Assembly (NCBI GenBank): GCA_030522415.1
Contig: CM060127.1
Coordinates: 17,709,314 to 17,773,313, forward strand
Origin: Channallabes apus
Lineage: Eukaryota > Chordata > Actinopteri > Siluriformes > Clariidae
DNA length: 64,000 bases
Direction: 5' to 3'
The notes beneath the pieces were generated by a model. The model ran no database searches and had not been told where the DNA came from. It saw only the letters and a program-made list of their open reading frames with translations. Position 1 is the first letter of the stretch; each line of letters begins with the position of its first letter. Shown here piece by piece: positions 49,480-61,478 of the stretch. The position numbers and the translations under genes were made by a program.

Positions 49480-50814
49480 CGCCTGATCCAGAACATCCCG
49501 GGCCGGAATCCAACTCCTCTCCTCTGGACCTTAGCCCTCCCAGTCCACTAGGTACTGAAAACCCCGACCTCTGCGACGAACGTCCAGCAACCTCCTAACA
49601 GTGTATACTGGGGAGCCATCCACTAGACGGGGGGGAGGGGGGTCTGAGCAGAAGGGGCAAGAGGGGAGGAATACACAGGTTTAACCCTAGAAGCATGAAA
49701 TACTGGGTGTACCCGACCAAGCGTGGAAGGAAGCTTGAGCCGAATCGCCACTGGGTTCAAGACCTTTGTGATCCGGTACGGACCGATGAACTTGGGAGCC
49801 AACTTGCGTGAGGCTACCCTGAGAGGCACGTCCTTGGTAGAAAGCCATACTTTTTGACCACAAACATAGTTATGGGCAGGAGTCTGGTGGCGATCGGCCG
49901 CGGCTTTGGTCCGTCTACTAGTCCGGGCCAAGACCTCCTTAGCTTTTCTCCAGGTGCGCCGGCAACATTGAACAAAAGCCAAGGTAGACGGGACTGCCAC
50001 TTCGGGTTCATGTGAAGGGAACAGAGGGGGTTGATAGCCAACAGAACACTGAAATGGTGACATACCTGTGGCAGAAACCGGTAGAGTATTGTGGGCATAC
50101 TCTACCCAGGACAGCTGTTGACACCAGGAGCTCGGATTGTGGGATGCCAGGCAGAGGAGAGCACGTTCCAAATCCTGGTTAGCCCGCTCAGACTGCCCAT
50201 TGGTCTGGGGATGGAATCCAGATGACAGTCTCGTCGTGGCCCCGATTTGTCTGCAAAATTCCTTCCGAGCTTCCAAAACCGAGAGACGAACTGTGGGCCC
50301 CTATCGGAGACCACGTCTACCGGAAGACCATGAATCCGGAATACTTGGTCAACCACCACCTGAGCAGTCTCTTTGGCGGAGGGGAGCTTGGGAAGAGGGA
50401 TGAAGTGGGCTGCTTTGGAGAAGCGGTCCACCACCGTGAGAATGACAATTGTGCCCCTTGACTCGGGGAGGCTAGTGACAAAATCAAGAGCTAGATGTGA
50501 CCACGGGCGGGTGGGGATATGTAATGGCCGAAGCAGACCAACGGGAGGCGAAGGTGAACAGAGACAAACTGGGACTTTAATTTATCAAAGGCCTCCTGGG
50601 TCTCATTACTCCATTTAAACAGTACCTTTGGAGAAGTGAGCGCTGTTAAGGGTGCAGCCATCTGACTGAAGTTCCGGATGAAACGCTGATTAAAGTTGGC
50701 GAACCCCAGGAACCGCTGCAGAGCCTTCCGAGAGTCAGGAGTTGGCCTCTCAGCTACCGCCCTTATCTTAGCAGGGTCGGCTCTGATCTCACCCGCCGAA
50801 ATCATGAACCCCAA
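49480..50814 (-). pseudogene. Ty3 RNase H start fused by deletion to integrase
   Basis: [20 protein letters not shown] and [15 protein letters not shown] open the RNase H region. It stops near 50530 and is joined to the integrase core at the [15 protein letters not shown] region. Next come [29 protein letters not shown], a frame change, then [20 protein letters not shown] with the catalytic Glu, and KFIGPYRITKVLNPVAIRL. A chromodomain trace (SWIPARDVL) lies near 49480. The RNase H catalytic core and integrase zinc domain are absent. Confidence 0.85.
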
Positions 50815-50968
50815 GAATGAAACCGACCTTGCATGGAAGGTCGCACTTCTCCGCTTTCACAAATAGTTGGTTTTCCAAAAGCCGTTGCAACACCTGGCGG
50901 ACATGCTGAGTGTGTACCTGCAAAGAGGGAGAAAATATCAGGATATCATCTAGGTACACAAAGACAAA

Positions 50969-52146
50969 TTAATTTACCATGTCTCTCAGCACATCATTGA
51001 CCAGGGCCTGGAAGAGAGCAGGAGCATTGGTCAGACCAAACGGAAGGACTCGGTATTCGAAGTGTCCCGTGGGTGTGTTGAAAGCTGTCTTCCACTCATC
51101 TCCCTCCTGAATACGGATAAGGTGGTAGGCGTTGCGCAGGTCAAGCTTGGTGAAGACCTTGGCTCCCTGCAAAAGTTCGAAAGCTGAAGACATAAGAGGG
51201 AGGGGGTACCTGTTCTTAATGGTAATGTCATTCAACCCACGATAATCAATACAGGGACGCAGGGAACCATCTCTCTTCTTGACAAAGATGAACCCCGCAC
51301 CCACAGGAGAGGAGGAGGGACGGATGAGGCCGGCGTTGAGTGACTCGTTAATATATGTGTCTATATGTGTATATATGGCGTCTCTTTCCAGACCTGAAAG
51401 GGAATATAAGTGACCCTTGGGCGGAGAAGTGCCTGGGAGGAGCTGGCGCAGTCATAAGGGCGATGAGGAGGCAAGGACATGGCCCGGGACTTGCTGAACA
51501 CCAGCCGCAGGTCGTGGTACTCCGCAGGGACCCCAGAAAGATCAGCAAACTCCACCTGCAACACAGGACAAACAGAACCAGAAAAAGGGGCAGGACCAAG
51601 ACAAGAAGCAAGACAATTTTGGCTCCAAGACAAGACAGAATTTCCAGACCAATCAACGTGAGGGCCATGTTGTACCAACCAGGGGTGCCCCAACACTATA
51701 GGAGCACTAGGAGAGTCCAGAAGGTACAACATGGTCTCCTCACGGTGATTGCCTGAGACCACCTGGCTAACCTTGGGTGTCTGGTGAGAGATAATAGTAA
51801 TTAAGTTCCCAATTAGGGAACGGGCAGGGATACTTTCAGGCAAGGGGATAGCTGGAATACCCAAACGTGCAGCTATCGAGCTGTCCATAAAATTACCCTC
51901 AGCCCCTGAATCGACCAAGGCCGAGCACGAATGTGAAGTCTCCCCATACTGAACTAAGACAGATAAAAGTGTGCGAGAGGAGGGGGATTGTGAAAAAGGA
52001 ATAGCGCTCACCAGGATCCCCCGCTTCACTGGTGAGCCTTGGCTTTTGCTGTGCAGGCTGTGGCAAAGTGGCCTGGCTTGCCACAGTAGAGGCACAGGCC
52101 TTTGATCAGACGCAGTTGTTTCTCCTGGGGTGTTAGACGGAGGCAT
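50969..52146 (-). pseudogene. Ty3 protease and reverse transcriptase, broken
   Basis: The protease active site is ALVDSGAEGNFMDSS, followed by IVLGHPWLVQHGPHVDW. The link to RT is disrupted near 51360 by an ATATGTGTCTATATGTGTAT-like stretch. The RT has [36 protein letters not shown] and [20 protein letters not shown]. The YLDD box (plus-strand 'atcatctaggtac', about 50944-50956) falls in a different frame. Confidence 0.88.
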
Positions 52147-53002
52147 CCCAGCTGCATGGGTTCAGGTTCTGGCAGGTCAACGGTCGCCAAGGGAGAGTTA
52201 GAACCCTCCACCCTGCTAGAGGAACGGACCATCCGGCGGTGGTGCCGACGACAGAGACGAGCCTCGATGCGGAGTGCCAGGTCGATGAGGTCTTCAAGGT
52301 CGCGGGGCAGGTCATGAGTGGCCAGTTCATCCTGGATTTCCTCCTCAAGCCTTGCCCGGAACATTGCCCGATAGGCTGCCTCATTCCAGTCACAGGAGGC
52401 TGCTAAGGTCTTGAACTGAATGGCAAACTCCGTGACTGAACGACCTGCCTGACGGAGCCATGCGAGCTTGTCCGCTGCCTCCTGTCCTCTGACAGACCCA
52501 AAAAGCCTCAACATCTCCTGTTGAAGCTCATTAAATGAGTCAAAACATGGGGCTCTGGACTCCCAGACAGAAGTACCCCATTCACAAGCTTTGCCTGTAA
52601 GAAGAATCAGGACAAATGTCACCCTTGTCTCTTCTGCCGTGAACGTGCATGGCTGGAGGGCGAACACTACAGAGCATTGTGTCTGGAAGGCATGGCAGGA
52701 GTTAGGGTCCCTGTCATAGGGGGTGGGTTGTTGCAGTGGGGTTCAGGATCGTGACGTGAGGCGAGGCGGGCGGAACCTGCTTGAGCGCCCTCCCGCTGGA
52801 GTTCCTGGATGCGCGCAGTGAGGTCTGCCACTTGGTTGGCGACCTCTCTCATGGTGCTGGTCAACCGGTTCTCATGCTGGCCTAGGAGCACCCCCTGTTG
52901 GTCCACTGCCGATCTGATGGGGTCTGGACCTGCTGCGTGACCATGATGGTCAGATAGTTCTGTCAGGGAATCAGAATGGACATAAGTGCAGGTCTCCTTC
53001 AA
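52026..53002 (-). pseudogene. Ty3 gag with intact zinc knuckle
   Basis: The N-terminal helix LGQHENRLTSTMREVANQVA is followed, after a frame break near 52670, by the capsid core (FALQPCTFTAEETRVTFVLI, LTGKACEWGTSVW, QEMLRLFGSV). Then come the major-homology-like FKTLAASCDWNEAAYRAMFR and the zinc knuckle CLYCGKPGHFATAC. It is better preserved than the gag at 42748. Confidence 0.88.
52949..52959 (-). promoter_or_regulatory. Candidate self-priming primer-binding site
   Basis: AACTATCTGAC on the minus strand starts one base after the LTR. It is complementary to 10 of 11 bases of the predicted RNA start GTCAGATCGTT. This is the same arrangement as in the intron 2 element, with a different sequence. 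Confidence 0.6.
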
Positions 53003-53580
53003 GATTTTATTTGTTGCAGAGATACCTTGATTCAGACAGAATAAACGAGAGATATGGCCAAAGTCCGCTGAATTGCACGGCCGTGAATAAGAGCAAGAGC
53101 CAGCTGGCTTCGGGACGGGGAATTGCAGCGCAAACTAAGAAAAGAAAAACAGGACCCAGCCTGGATGCAAAGAGACAAAAAACCATGGGAAAGAGGAGGG
53201 GAAAAGGGTGAAAAAACAAGACCGAACGATACTGGCTTGGAGCCAAAATAAACTACACATACAGGACTAGACAGGACAAGAAACGGGCAGGTGATATGGC
53301 TAGCGACATGGGACAACGATCTGACACAGGACAACGGACAAGAGGGAATAAATAGGGCGAATGATTACAACGAAAAACGAGGGGAACAGGTGAGTGAAAT
53401 CATCTTGATAGAGTGATAAAGAGGAAGTGGGAGAGATGGTGGTGATGTCACAGAGACACGGGCACATGGCGAAGGATCAAAACAAATGCCATGTGCTTGA
53501 ATAGACATGTAAACAACACGGGGAGAGCGGAAGGAGAAAAAAAATATGAAAATCTTAATGATCAGACCAGGGTTTTGACA
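52961..53580 (-). repeat. 5' LTR of the minus-strand Ty3 element
   Basis: On the minus strand a TATA-like TATTTATT lies at 53347-53354. About 30 bp further is GTCAGATCGTT (53315-53325), which can pair with the site just outside the LTR. Confidence 0.9.
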
Positions 53581-53676
53581 CTGTTAGAAAACAAACAAAT
53601 AAATATATACTGTAGCATCATCAGTGCAATGAATGCTGGTCTCATTTTCCACTCAGCTTCTACAAGTTTAAAAGTA

Positions 53677-54072
53677 CAGTGGAACCTCGGATTACGAGCA
53701 TAATTCGTTCAGGAAGTGGGCTCGTATTCCAAAACACTCTTAAACCAAATTAAATTTTCCCATAGGAAATAATGGAAACTCAAATTATTCGTTCTACAGC
53801 CTCAAAAAATAAATACATAAAAAAAATTAACAAAAAATATAGAGTAAAAATTAAACAAATTAACCTGCACTTTACCTTTAAAAATACGTAAAAAATAAAT
53901 CCCGACAAATAAGTGTTTCCGTTTATGCACGCAGGCGAACAAATTAACCAGCTCCTCACCTTTGAAAACAATCGCGACAGAGAAGAGTTGCTGTGTGTTT
54001 GTTGGGAACATGAGAGCAGGGGGGGCTGTAAACGCGAGTGAGTGTGTGTGTTGGTGTAAGTGAATGAACGCG

Positions 54073-54113
<41 letters not shown>

Positions 54114-54477
54114 TGCGTTTACAGCCCCCCCTTCTCTAAGGTTCCCAAACAAACACACACACTCTCTGCCTTACACGGACACACACAGACACACAAACAC
54201 ACACACACACACACTCAAAAACTCCGCAAGCACTAAGACCCAGCAGAGGAGACGATAGGTCTCGGCTTTACAGCCCCACTCCTCTCAGGTTCCCAAACAA
54301 ACACACACAAACTCTGCTCTGTCGCGACTGTTTTCAAAGATGAGGAGCTGGTTAATTTTTTTTTTTTGTTTGTTTTGTTTTACTTTACAGAGGTGATTCC
54401 GTTAGTATGCGCTCACGCGAGTGTGACTAGCGATGTTCCTTGCTAATTTTTAAGTTTTAAAAACAGTCTCTCCGTTA

Positions 54478-54521
<44 letters not shown>

Positions 54522-54812
54522 ACGCACATTACACACACACAAACATACACACACACAGCATATGTGTGTGCATTCACCCAGCAGGGGAGACGATTACCTA
54601 CAATTCCGCACCGCAAGAGAGAGAAAAACCATTGGCTCAGTTGTGATGACGTGACGCTCGGTGTCAAAACAAGATGCGCATGCATGATACATTATACTCG
54701 GTGCTCATAAACTAAGACAATGCTCGTTTTTCAGGTCAAAATTTATTAAAAATCTTTGCTCGTCTTGCGGAACACTTGTACACTGCGTTACTCGTAATCC
54801 GAGGTTTCACTG
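53677..54812. mobile_element. CAGTGGAACCTCGG TIR element, copy C
   Basis: The ends CAGTGGAACCTCGGATTACG and its inverse (cgtaatccgaggtttcactg) lie between TA dinucleotides. It is inverted relative to copy A. The interior has (CA)n at about 54077-54110 and (GT)n at 54479-54520. There is no transposase. Confidence 0.85.
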
Positions 54813-54814
54813 TA

Positions 54815-55726
54815 AAGTTCTTTTACAGTTAATCCTACTTTGGTGGTTTTCATTGACATGTGAATGAAAATGACATGCAAAAAATTATTTTAATCAATTG
54901 TAAGATGACTATGTAGTACAAAATATGGAAAACTTGAATGGGTCTGAAAACCTTCTGTCGGCACAGTATATTTGAAAGAATGCTGATGAAAGAGTTCTGT
55001 TATTAATTTTAGTTGTAATTGTCAAAGTGAAAGTTTCATTAAGATGTCCTTTTTGTTTGGTCATGATTGTGTTGATATAAATCCATGATTGCTTAAGTTC
55101 ATACTGTACAGCTGTTAAAAATTTATTTAAATATGTCTTTATATGTAAATATATACGTAACCATAGCGGAAGCTTTTATTTTGGTGAACAGGTCACTTGA
55201 CAAATATCTCTGTATCACAGTGGCATTATGGGTCAGGGTCAACATGGATGCAGAGAAGAGACGTACTTAAATTAACTTTATTCTGCACTTGGTTCAAGAG
55301 GCGCACACGGTAATTGTGCTTTACTTACTGTATGTTTATGTTTAACACTGTTAATGTGCTCAATCACAAAAGTGTGTTACAGTATGTACATGTATATGAT
55401 ATGTTACTAGTTTTACTTAATTATTTTGCATTTCCTTTATGCTGGCATGCTTGGGCCTGTTTTATCAATGTATAAAAACGATTGAGAGATGTGTACATAT
55501 TCAAATATTTATGTCCTTTTATTTATTTTAGTTTTCACGGTGTCTGCTGGAAAAGAGAGAAAGAGATAAATAAACGTTCAAAAGACATCTGTATGATGCG
55601 TGGCCAACATTTTTTTGAACCAGTGTTGCTACACTAGTCTTTCTGAAATCAGAGGTAAGGAAAAGAACATGGGTGTCCATTAAATCTGTGCAATCTTTTA
55701 TTAGTCAGTTCAATCAATGAAACATA
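54815..55726. other. AT-rich intergenic DNA
   Basis: I see no gene and no clear transposon ends between copy C and the Tc1 element. Confidence 0.5.
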
Positions 55727-57345
55727 CAGTGGTGTGAAAAACTATTTGCCCCTTCCTGATTTCTTATTCTTTTGCATGTTTGTCACACTTAAATGTTTCT
55801 GCTCATCAAAAACCGTTAACTATTAGTCAAAGATAACATAATTGAACACAAAATGCAGTTTTTAAATGAAGGTTTACGTTATTAAGGGAGAAAAAAAACT
55901 CCAAATCTACATGGCCATGTGTGAAAAAGTGATTGCCCCCCCTTGTTAAAAAATAACTTAACTGTGGTTTATCACACCTGAGTTCAATTTCTGTAGTCAC
56001 CCCCAGGCCTGATTACTGCCACACCTGTTTCAATCAAGAAATCACTTAAATAGGAGCTACCTGACACAGAGAAGTAGACCAAAAGCACCTCAAAAGCTAG
56101 ATATCATGCCAAGATCCAAAGAAATTCAGGAACAAATGAGAACAAAAGTAATTGAGATCTATCAGTCTGGTAAAGGTTATAAAGCCATTTCTAAAGCTTT
56201 GGGACTCCAGCAAACCACAGTGAGAGCCATTATCCACAAATGGCAAAAACATGGAGCAGTGGTCAACCTTCCCAGGAGTGGCCGGCCGACCAAAATTACC
56301 CCAAGAGCGCAGAGACAACTCATCCGAGAGGCCACAAAAGACCCCAGGACAACATCTAAAGAACTGCAGGCCTCACTTGCCTCAATTAATGTCAGTGTTC
56401 ACGACTCCACCATAAGAAAGAGACTGGGCAAAAACGGCCTGCATGGTAGATTTCCAAGGCGCAAACCACTTTTAAGCAAAAAGAACATTAAGGCTCGTCT
56501 CAATTTTGCTAAAAAACATCTCAATGATTGCTAAGACTTTTGGGAAAATACCTTGTGGACCTACGAGACAAAAGTTGAACTTTTTGGAAGGTGCGTGTCC
56601 CGTTACATCTGGCATAAAAGTAACACAGCATTTCAGAAAAAGAACATCATAGCAACAGTAAAATATGGTGGTGGTAGTGTGATGGTCTGGGGTTGTTTTG
56701 CTGCTTCAGGACCTGGAAGGCTTGCTGTGATAGATGGAACCATGAATTCTACTGTCTACCAAAAAATCCTGAAGGAGAATGTCCGGCCATCTGTTCGTCA
56801 ACTCAAGCTGAAGCGATCTTGGGTGCTGCAGCAGGACAATGACCCAAAACACACCAGCAAATCCACCTCTGAATGGCTGAAGAAAAACAAAATGAAGACT
56901 TTGTAGTGGCCTAGTCAAAGTCCTGACCTGAATCCTATTGAGATGTTGTGGCATGACCTTAAAAAGGCGGTTCATGCTAGAAAACCCTCAAATAAAGCTG
57001 AATTACAACAATCCTGCAAGATGAGTGGGTCAAAATTCCTCCAGAGCGCTGTAAAAGACTCGTTGCAAGTTATCGCAAACGCTTGATTGCAGTTATTGCT
57101 GCTAAGGGTGGCCCAACCAGTTATTAGGTTCAGGGGGCAATTACTTTTTCACACAGGGCCATGTAAGTTTGGATTCTTTTTCTCCTTAAATAATAAAACC
57201 CCTCATTTAAATACTGCATTTTGTGTTTACTTGTGTTATCTTTGACTAATAGTTAAATGTGTTTGATGATCAGAAACATTTTGTGTGACAAACATGCAAA
57301 AGAATAAGAAATCAGGAGGGGGGCAAATAGTTTTTCACACCACTG
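55727..57345 (+). mobile_element. Tc1-type transposon, TA flanked, 1.6 kb
   Basis: The inverted ends CAGTGGTGTGAAAAACTATT and AATAGTTTTTCACACCACTG are perfectly complementary over 20 bases, with TA on both sides. The inverted arms extend about 180 bp. Confidence 0.93.
56106..57110 (+). pseudogene. Tc1 transposase with premature stops
   Basis: The ORF starts MPRSKEIQEQMRTKVIEIYQ. Two HTH motifs follow (YKAISKALGLQQTTVRAIIH and the GRPTKITPRAQRQLIREATK region). Stops occur at 56532 (after KKHLNDC) and 56904 (after KMKTL). Catalytic blocks are [27 protein letters not shown] and [11 protein letters not shown]. The expected first-Asp motif (WSDE type) reads WTYETKVELFG, so that Asp appears lost. 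It is inactive. Confidence 0.9.
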
Positions 57346-57347
57346 TA

Positions 57348-57889
57348 AGTTTTCTATTCAGAATCAATACTTATTTTTTATATGTATTTATTAAAACTTT
57401 AAAATGTTGAATAGTCAAAATGAACCAATTCCTTAAAATACTGTATACTTATGTACTGTATGGTATAAAACCATTTCCATTTTCTGCAAATACCTGTAGG
57501 TGTACTGTATTTCGTGAGAGTATTGTATACTGGAGTCCAATGTACTGGACTACAATGGGGATCAGAAGACTGCACAAAAAAGATGACTGTTTGTACAAGA
57601 CATTACATTTAAACTAACAATAACTCAAGAAACGTCTTTTTAAATCATATATGAGACACAAACTCAATACTCTGGTAAAAGCATAAAATCCTGCCTTAAA
57701 ATGTCTTCCACTGCAAGTAGAAATACAACTTTTTTTTTTTTAACTCAATTAGAAATATTCAGTAAATGCTATGAAATGTACTTAAAGTACAAAACTACTT
57801 TATTAAGAAACAGATTTCTGTGGACTACATCTTGTGTCAACGTTGTAATCTGAAAGAGATCAGTGACTACAAAGTGTTGGTAGGGTAGA
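57348..57889. other. AT-rich intergenic DNA
   Basis: No gene was recognised. A small plus-strand ORF at 57420-57617 has no motif. Confidence 0.5.
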
Positions 57890-60017
57890 GCGTAGCCAGA
57901 CAACACAGACTGGTGATGTGTAAAATAACCCTGGTGGTGCGGAAGGTGAAGAGAACAAAAGCAGAGCAGAGGACAAAGTGGTGGAAGCTGAGAAAGGAAG
58001 AATGTTGTGTTGTCTTTAGGGAGGAGTTGAGACAGGCTCTGGGTGGTCAGGAGGTGCTTTCAGTTGACTGGACAACTACAGCCAATGGGATCAGGGAGAC
58101 AGGTAAGAGGGTACTTGGTGTGTCATCAGGTAAGGCAAAAGTGGACAAGGAGACTTGGTGGTGGAACGAGGAAGTCCAGGTGTGTATACAGGGAAAGAGG
58201 CTAGCTAAGAAGAAGTTGGACTCTGAGAGGACTGAAGAGAGTAGACAGGAGTACAGGGAGATGCAGCGTAAGGTGAAGGTAGAGGTGGCAAAGACCAAAA
58301 AAGAGCATATGAGGACTTGTATGCTAGGCTGGACAGTAAGGAGGGAGAGGTGGATCTGTACAGGTTGGCGAGGCAGAAAGATAGAGATGGGAAGGATGTG
58401 CAGCAGGTTAGCGTGATTAAAGATAGAGATGGAAATGTACTGACAGATGCCAGGAGGGTGATGGGAAGATGGAAGGATTACTTTGAGGAGTTGATGAATG
58501 AGGAAAATGAAAGAGAACAAAGAGTAGAAGAGGTGACTGTTGTGGAGCAGGAAGTAGCAAATATGAGTAAAAGTGAGGTGAGAAGGGCAGTGAGGTGATG
58601 AAATACCTGTGGAGGTATGGAAGTGCTTAGAATAGGTGGCAGTAGAGTTTCTGACTAGTTTGTTTAACGAGATCTTGAAGAGTGAGAGGTTTCCAGAGGA
58701 ATGGAGGAGAAGTGTATTGGTGCCGATTTTTAAAAACAAGGGAGATGTGCAGAGCTGTGGCAATTACAGAGGCATAAAGCTAATGAGCCATACAATGAAG
58801 CTGTGGGAAAGAGTAATTGAAACTAAGTTAAGGGCAGAGGTGAGCATTTGTGAGCAGCAATAAGGTTTCATGCCTAGAAAGAGTACAACAGATGCAGTAT
58901 TTGCTTTGAGGATGCTGATGGAGAAGTACAGAGAAGGTAATAAAGAGTTGCATTGTGTCTTTGTAGATTTAGAGAAGGCGTATGACAGGGTGCCGAGAGA
59001 GGAGCTGTGGTGTTGTATGAGGAAGTCTGGAGTGGCAGAGAAGTATGTTAGAGTGGTGCAGGACATGTATGAGAGCTGTAAGACAGTGGTGAGATGTGCT
59101 GTAGGTGTGAAGAGTTCAAGGTGGAGGTGGGTCTGCATCAAGGATCGGCTCTGAGCCCCTTTTTGTTTGCTCTGGTGATGGACAGGATGACAGATGAGGT
59201 TAGACAGGAGTCTCCATGGACTATGATGTTTGCCGATGACATTGTGCTTTGTAGCGAGAGCAGGGAACAGGTGGAAGAAAATTTGGAGAGGTGGAGGTAT
59301 GCTCTGGAAAGCAGAAGAAATAAGGTTAACCGCAGCAAGACGGAATACATGTGTGTGAATGAGACGAACCCAAGAGGAACGGTGAGGCTACAGGGAGCAG
59401 AGGTAAAGAAGGTGCAGGACTTTAAGTACTTAGGGTCAACGGTCCAGAGCAATGGAGAGTGTGGAAAGGAGGTGAAGAGGTGGGTACAGGCAGGTTGAAA
59501 TGGGTGGAGAAAAGTGTCAGGTGTGTTGTGCGATAAAAGAGTATCGGCGAGAATGAAAGGAAAGGTGTACAGGACAGTGGTGAGACCAGCGATGCTCTAC
59601 GGCTTAGAGACAGTCGCACTGAAGAAAAGACAGGAGGCAGAGTTGGAGGTAGCAGAGCTGAAGATGTTGAGGTTCTACTTGGGAGTGACAAGGATGGATA
59701 GGATCAAGAATGAGTTCATCAGAGGGACAACCCATGTTAGATGTTTTGGAGATAAAGTCAGAGAGGCCAGATTGAGGTGGTTTGGACATGTTCAGAGGAG
59801 AGATGGTGAGCATATCGGTAGAAGGATGCTGAGGTTGGAACTGCCAGGCAGGAGGTCTAGAGGAAGACCAAAGAGGAGATTTATGGATGCAGTGAGAGAG
59901 GACATGAAGTTAGTTGGTGTGAGAGAAGAGGATGAGGGGATAGGGTTAGATGGAGGCAGATGATTCGCTGTGGCGACCCCTGAAAGGGAACAGCCAAAAG
60001 ACAAAGAAGAAGATTTT
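57890..60017 (+). mobile_element. RTE-clade LINE, 5'-truncated
   Basis: The RT-containing part of ORF2 is followed by a short 3' UTR 'ttcgctgtggcgacccctga..gggaacagccaaaagac' and an AAGAAGAAG end. RTE elements typically end in short tandem repeats. The endonuclease domain is missing. It is not within a host gene. Confidence 0.88.
57940..59963 (+). pseudogene. RTE reverse transcriptase, several stops
   Basis: RT motifs in order are FPEEWRRSVLVPIFKNKGD, CGNYRGIKLMSHTMKLWERV, a stop at 58861, [78 protein letters not shown] (catalytic ADD) and FKYLGSTVQSNG. The C-terminal region has LRWFGHVQRRD and RRSRGRPKRRFMDAV. Frame changes at about 58420 and 59130 and a stop at about 59496 inactivate it. 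Confidence 0.9.
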
Positions 60018-60087
60018 TCTGGATACCTATCTTCCTGATTTTGTGATCAGTTGTATTTAAAATACTTTTGAAGTTGATGCTGTTGGT

Positions 60088-60185
60088 AACATGAAATTCA
60101 AATTCAAATTTTATTTGTCACTTACACAGTCATACACAGTACGATATGCAGTGAAATGCTTGTACGACCGCCAGTGACCTTAAAA
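60088..60185 (-). mobile_element. LINE 3' tail fragment, antisense
   Basis: 'attcaaattcaaattttatt' and 'gtcacttacacagtcataca' followed by 'gatatgcagtgaaatgcttg' is the reversed 3' end of an L2-like LINE common in fish. No coding part is present. Confidence 0.6.
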
Positions 60186-60815
60186 AGAAAAAAAAGCTTA
60201 TACGTAAGGAATAAATATTAATAAAAAGAAATAAGAAAATAAGTAAATAAATAAATGTAACTAGTAAAATAAACTGTACAAATAAGGGCATAAAAATATT
60301 ACAAAATATAGAAATATAGAGAAAAAAAAGTTAAATGTGAAAGTGATTTTGTTTTCTGCAGAAATATTAAATGTTTTTTTTTAAAAACAGATTGAAAGTA
60401 ATTCTGGTAAAATCTAAAATAATAAATTAATAATGAATGAATAAATAAAGAATTCATTGGCTGTGTTCAGATGCTTTACAAGTTCATGAAACCTTGTACG
60501 CATTAAAAGAGATAAAAATGTTTTAGTTTAGAATGCATTTCAAATTTAAAATGCGTAAGTAATTTTAATTATTTGCCTGTGCGGTTTAGTCATGACTGGG
60601 CAGAGAAGAATTTTCTAAAACTAATAGGTTTTCTAGACAAAGCACATTATAACTAGAATGTTTAATAACTTTCAGCATTGGTGAGTTTTATGGGTTAAAA
60701 AGAGATGCCTTACAGCAGTGCAAGTAGCCACTCTGTACTGCTTCTAATTTTATTTCAAGGGAGCTGTGGCTTTTCAGATGATTAAAAAATAAATTGTTTG
60801 CAATATGTCTTGAAG

Positions 60816-60905
60816 GAATAATAATAATAATAACAATATAAATATTAATATTAATAATAATACTCTTTATTATTATTATTGTTATTATTATTATTATTAT
60901 TAAAA
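60816..60905. repeat. (AAT)n / (ATT)n simple repeat with dyad symmetry
   Basis: AATAAT units on the left pair with ATTATT units on the right and could form an AT hairpin. The surroundings (60186-61282) are AT-rich with no gene seen. Confidence 0.8.
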
Positions 60906-61282
60906 ACCAAGAAAGAGCCTTTTTCTCCATAAAGGCAAGTGAAAACAAGGTTACTGTGTAATTGTTAAGTTACTAAAGCAAATGGAAAGAAGTCTCTGGA
61001 CGTGATGCCTGCAGCATTGTTAAACATCTGAAATTAATTCGGTAGCAATTAATTAGTCACTACGCTGTGTAATGCAAGTACTCTACGTATTTAAACATGG
61101 GCATATTGCAAGCATGCAGAATACAATGAAGTTAAAGCAAGCACCAAAACTTTATAAGCTTATTATAAAACACAACATTGTTACTAGATTGAAACCAAAC
61201 TCGTACTGTAAGACTTCACAACTCTATTGTAAAGTATGTTAATTATTTGACTACATGTATATTACTGTACTTCTAATCTTAC

Positions 61283-61401
61283 CTCAGTAAATGCGCCTGT
61301 TCGAGTTGCTTGAAAACGTTGACAGATGAATCCGCAGCCCTGAGACCAAGGGGTGCGTAAATTTCCTTCCATTTAGCTTCAAACCGCCACCACAGACCAA
61401 A
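61283..61401 (-). CDS. Unassigned candidate coding exon
   Basis: On the minus strand a good acceptor (caactttttatcag) precedes 119 bp that are open to a strong donor (gtaagatt). The best frame gives 39 codons starting FGLWWRFEAKWKEIYAPLGL and ending EQAHLL, leaving phase 2. The composition looks protein-like and no repeat matches it. I do not recognise the family. A second reading has an ATG at 61370-61372 in another frame and leaves in phase 0, which would suit a trpn1 first exon, but it looks less natural. No partner exon was found between here and trpn1 exon 1. It may belong to a neighbouring minus-strand gene or be a relic. Confidence 0.45.
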
Positions 61402-61462
61402 CTGATAAAAAGTTGTTTACAAACTACTTCCTTTTAAATCCTCTGAGCAGAATAGCAGATGA

Positions 61463-61478
61463 TAATTATGCATAATTA
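61463..61478. promoter_or_regulatory. 16-bp perfect palindrome resembling a POU-domain site
   Basis: TAATTATGCATAATTA reads the same on both strands. Each half contains ATGCATAATTA, close to the site class bound by POU4 (Brn-3) factors. It lies 62 bp upstream, on the minus strand, of the unassigned exon. A TATA-like TTTAAAAG lies at 61431-61438. Function is only an inference. Confidence 0.25.

Larger units (their letters stand above)
49176..53580 (-). mobile_element. Ty3/gypsy element of Tf1/sushi type, internally deleted
   Basis: The minus-strand 5' LTR is 52961-53580 (TGTCA...TGACA, 620 bp). The 3' LTR survives only as its last part at about 49176-49460. CTGTT flanks both ends (49171-49175 and 53581-53585). 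The order on the minus strand is gag, protease, RT, then a deletion removing most of RNase H and the integrase N terminus, then the integrase core and C terminus. It lies upstream of trpn1 in the same orientation. Confidence 0.92.

Noticed and set aside
58047..58763. Long minus-strand ORF of 238 residues
   Set aside because: It is the antisense shadow of the RTE LINE coding region. The plus strand shows RT motifs in order.
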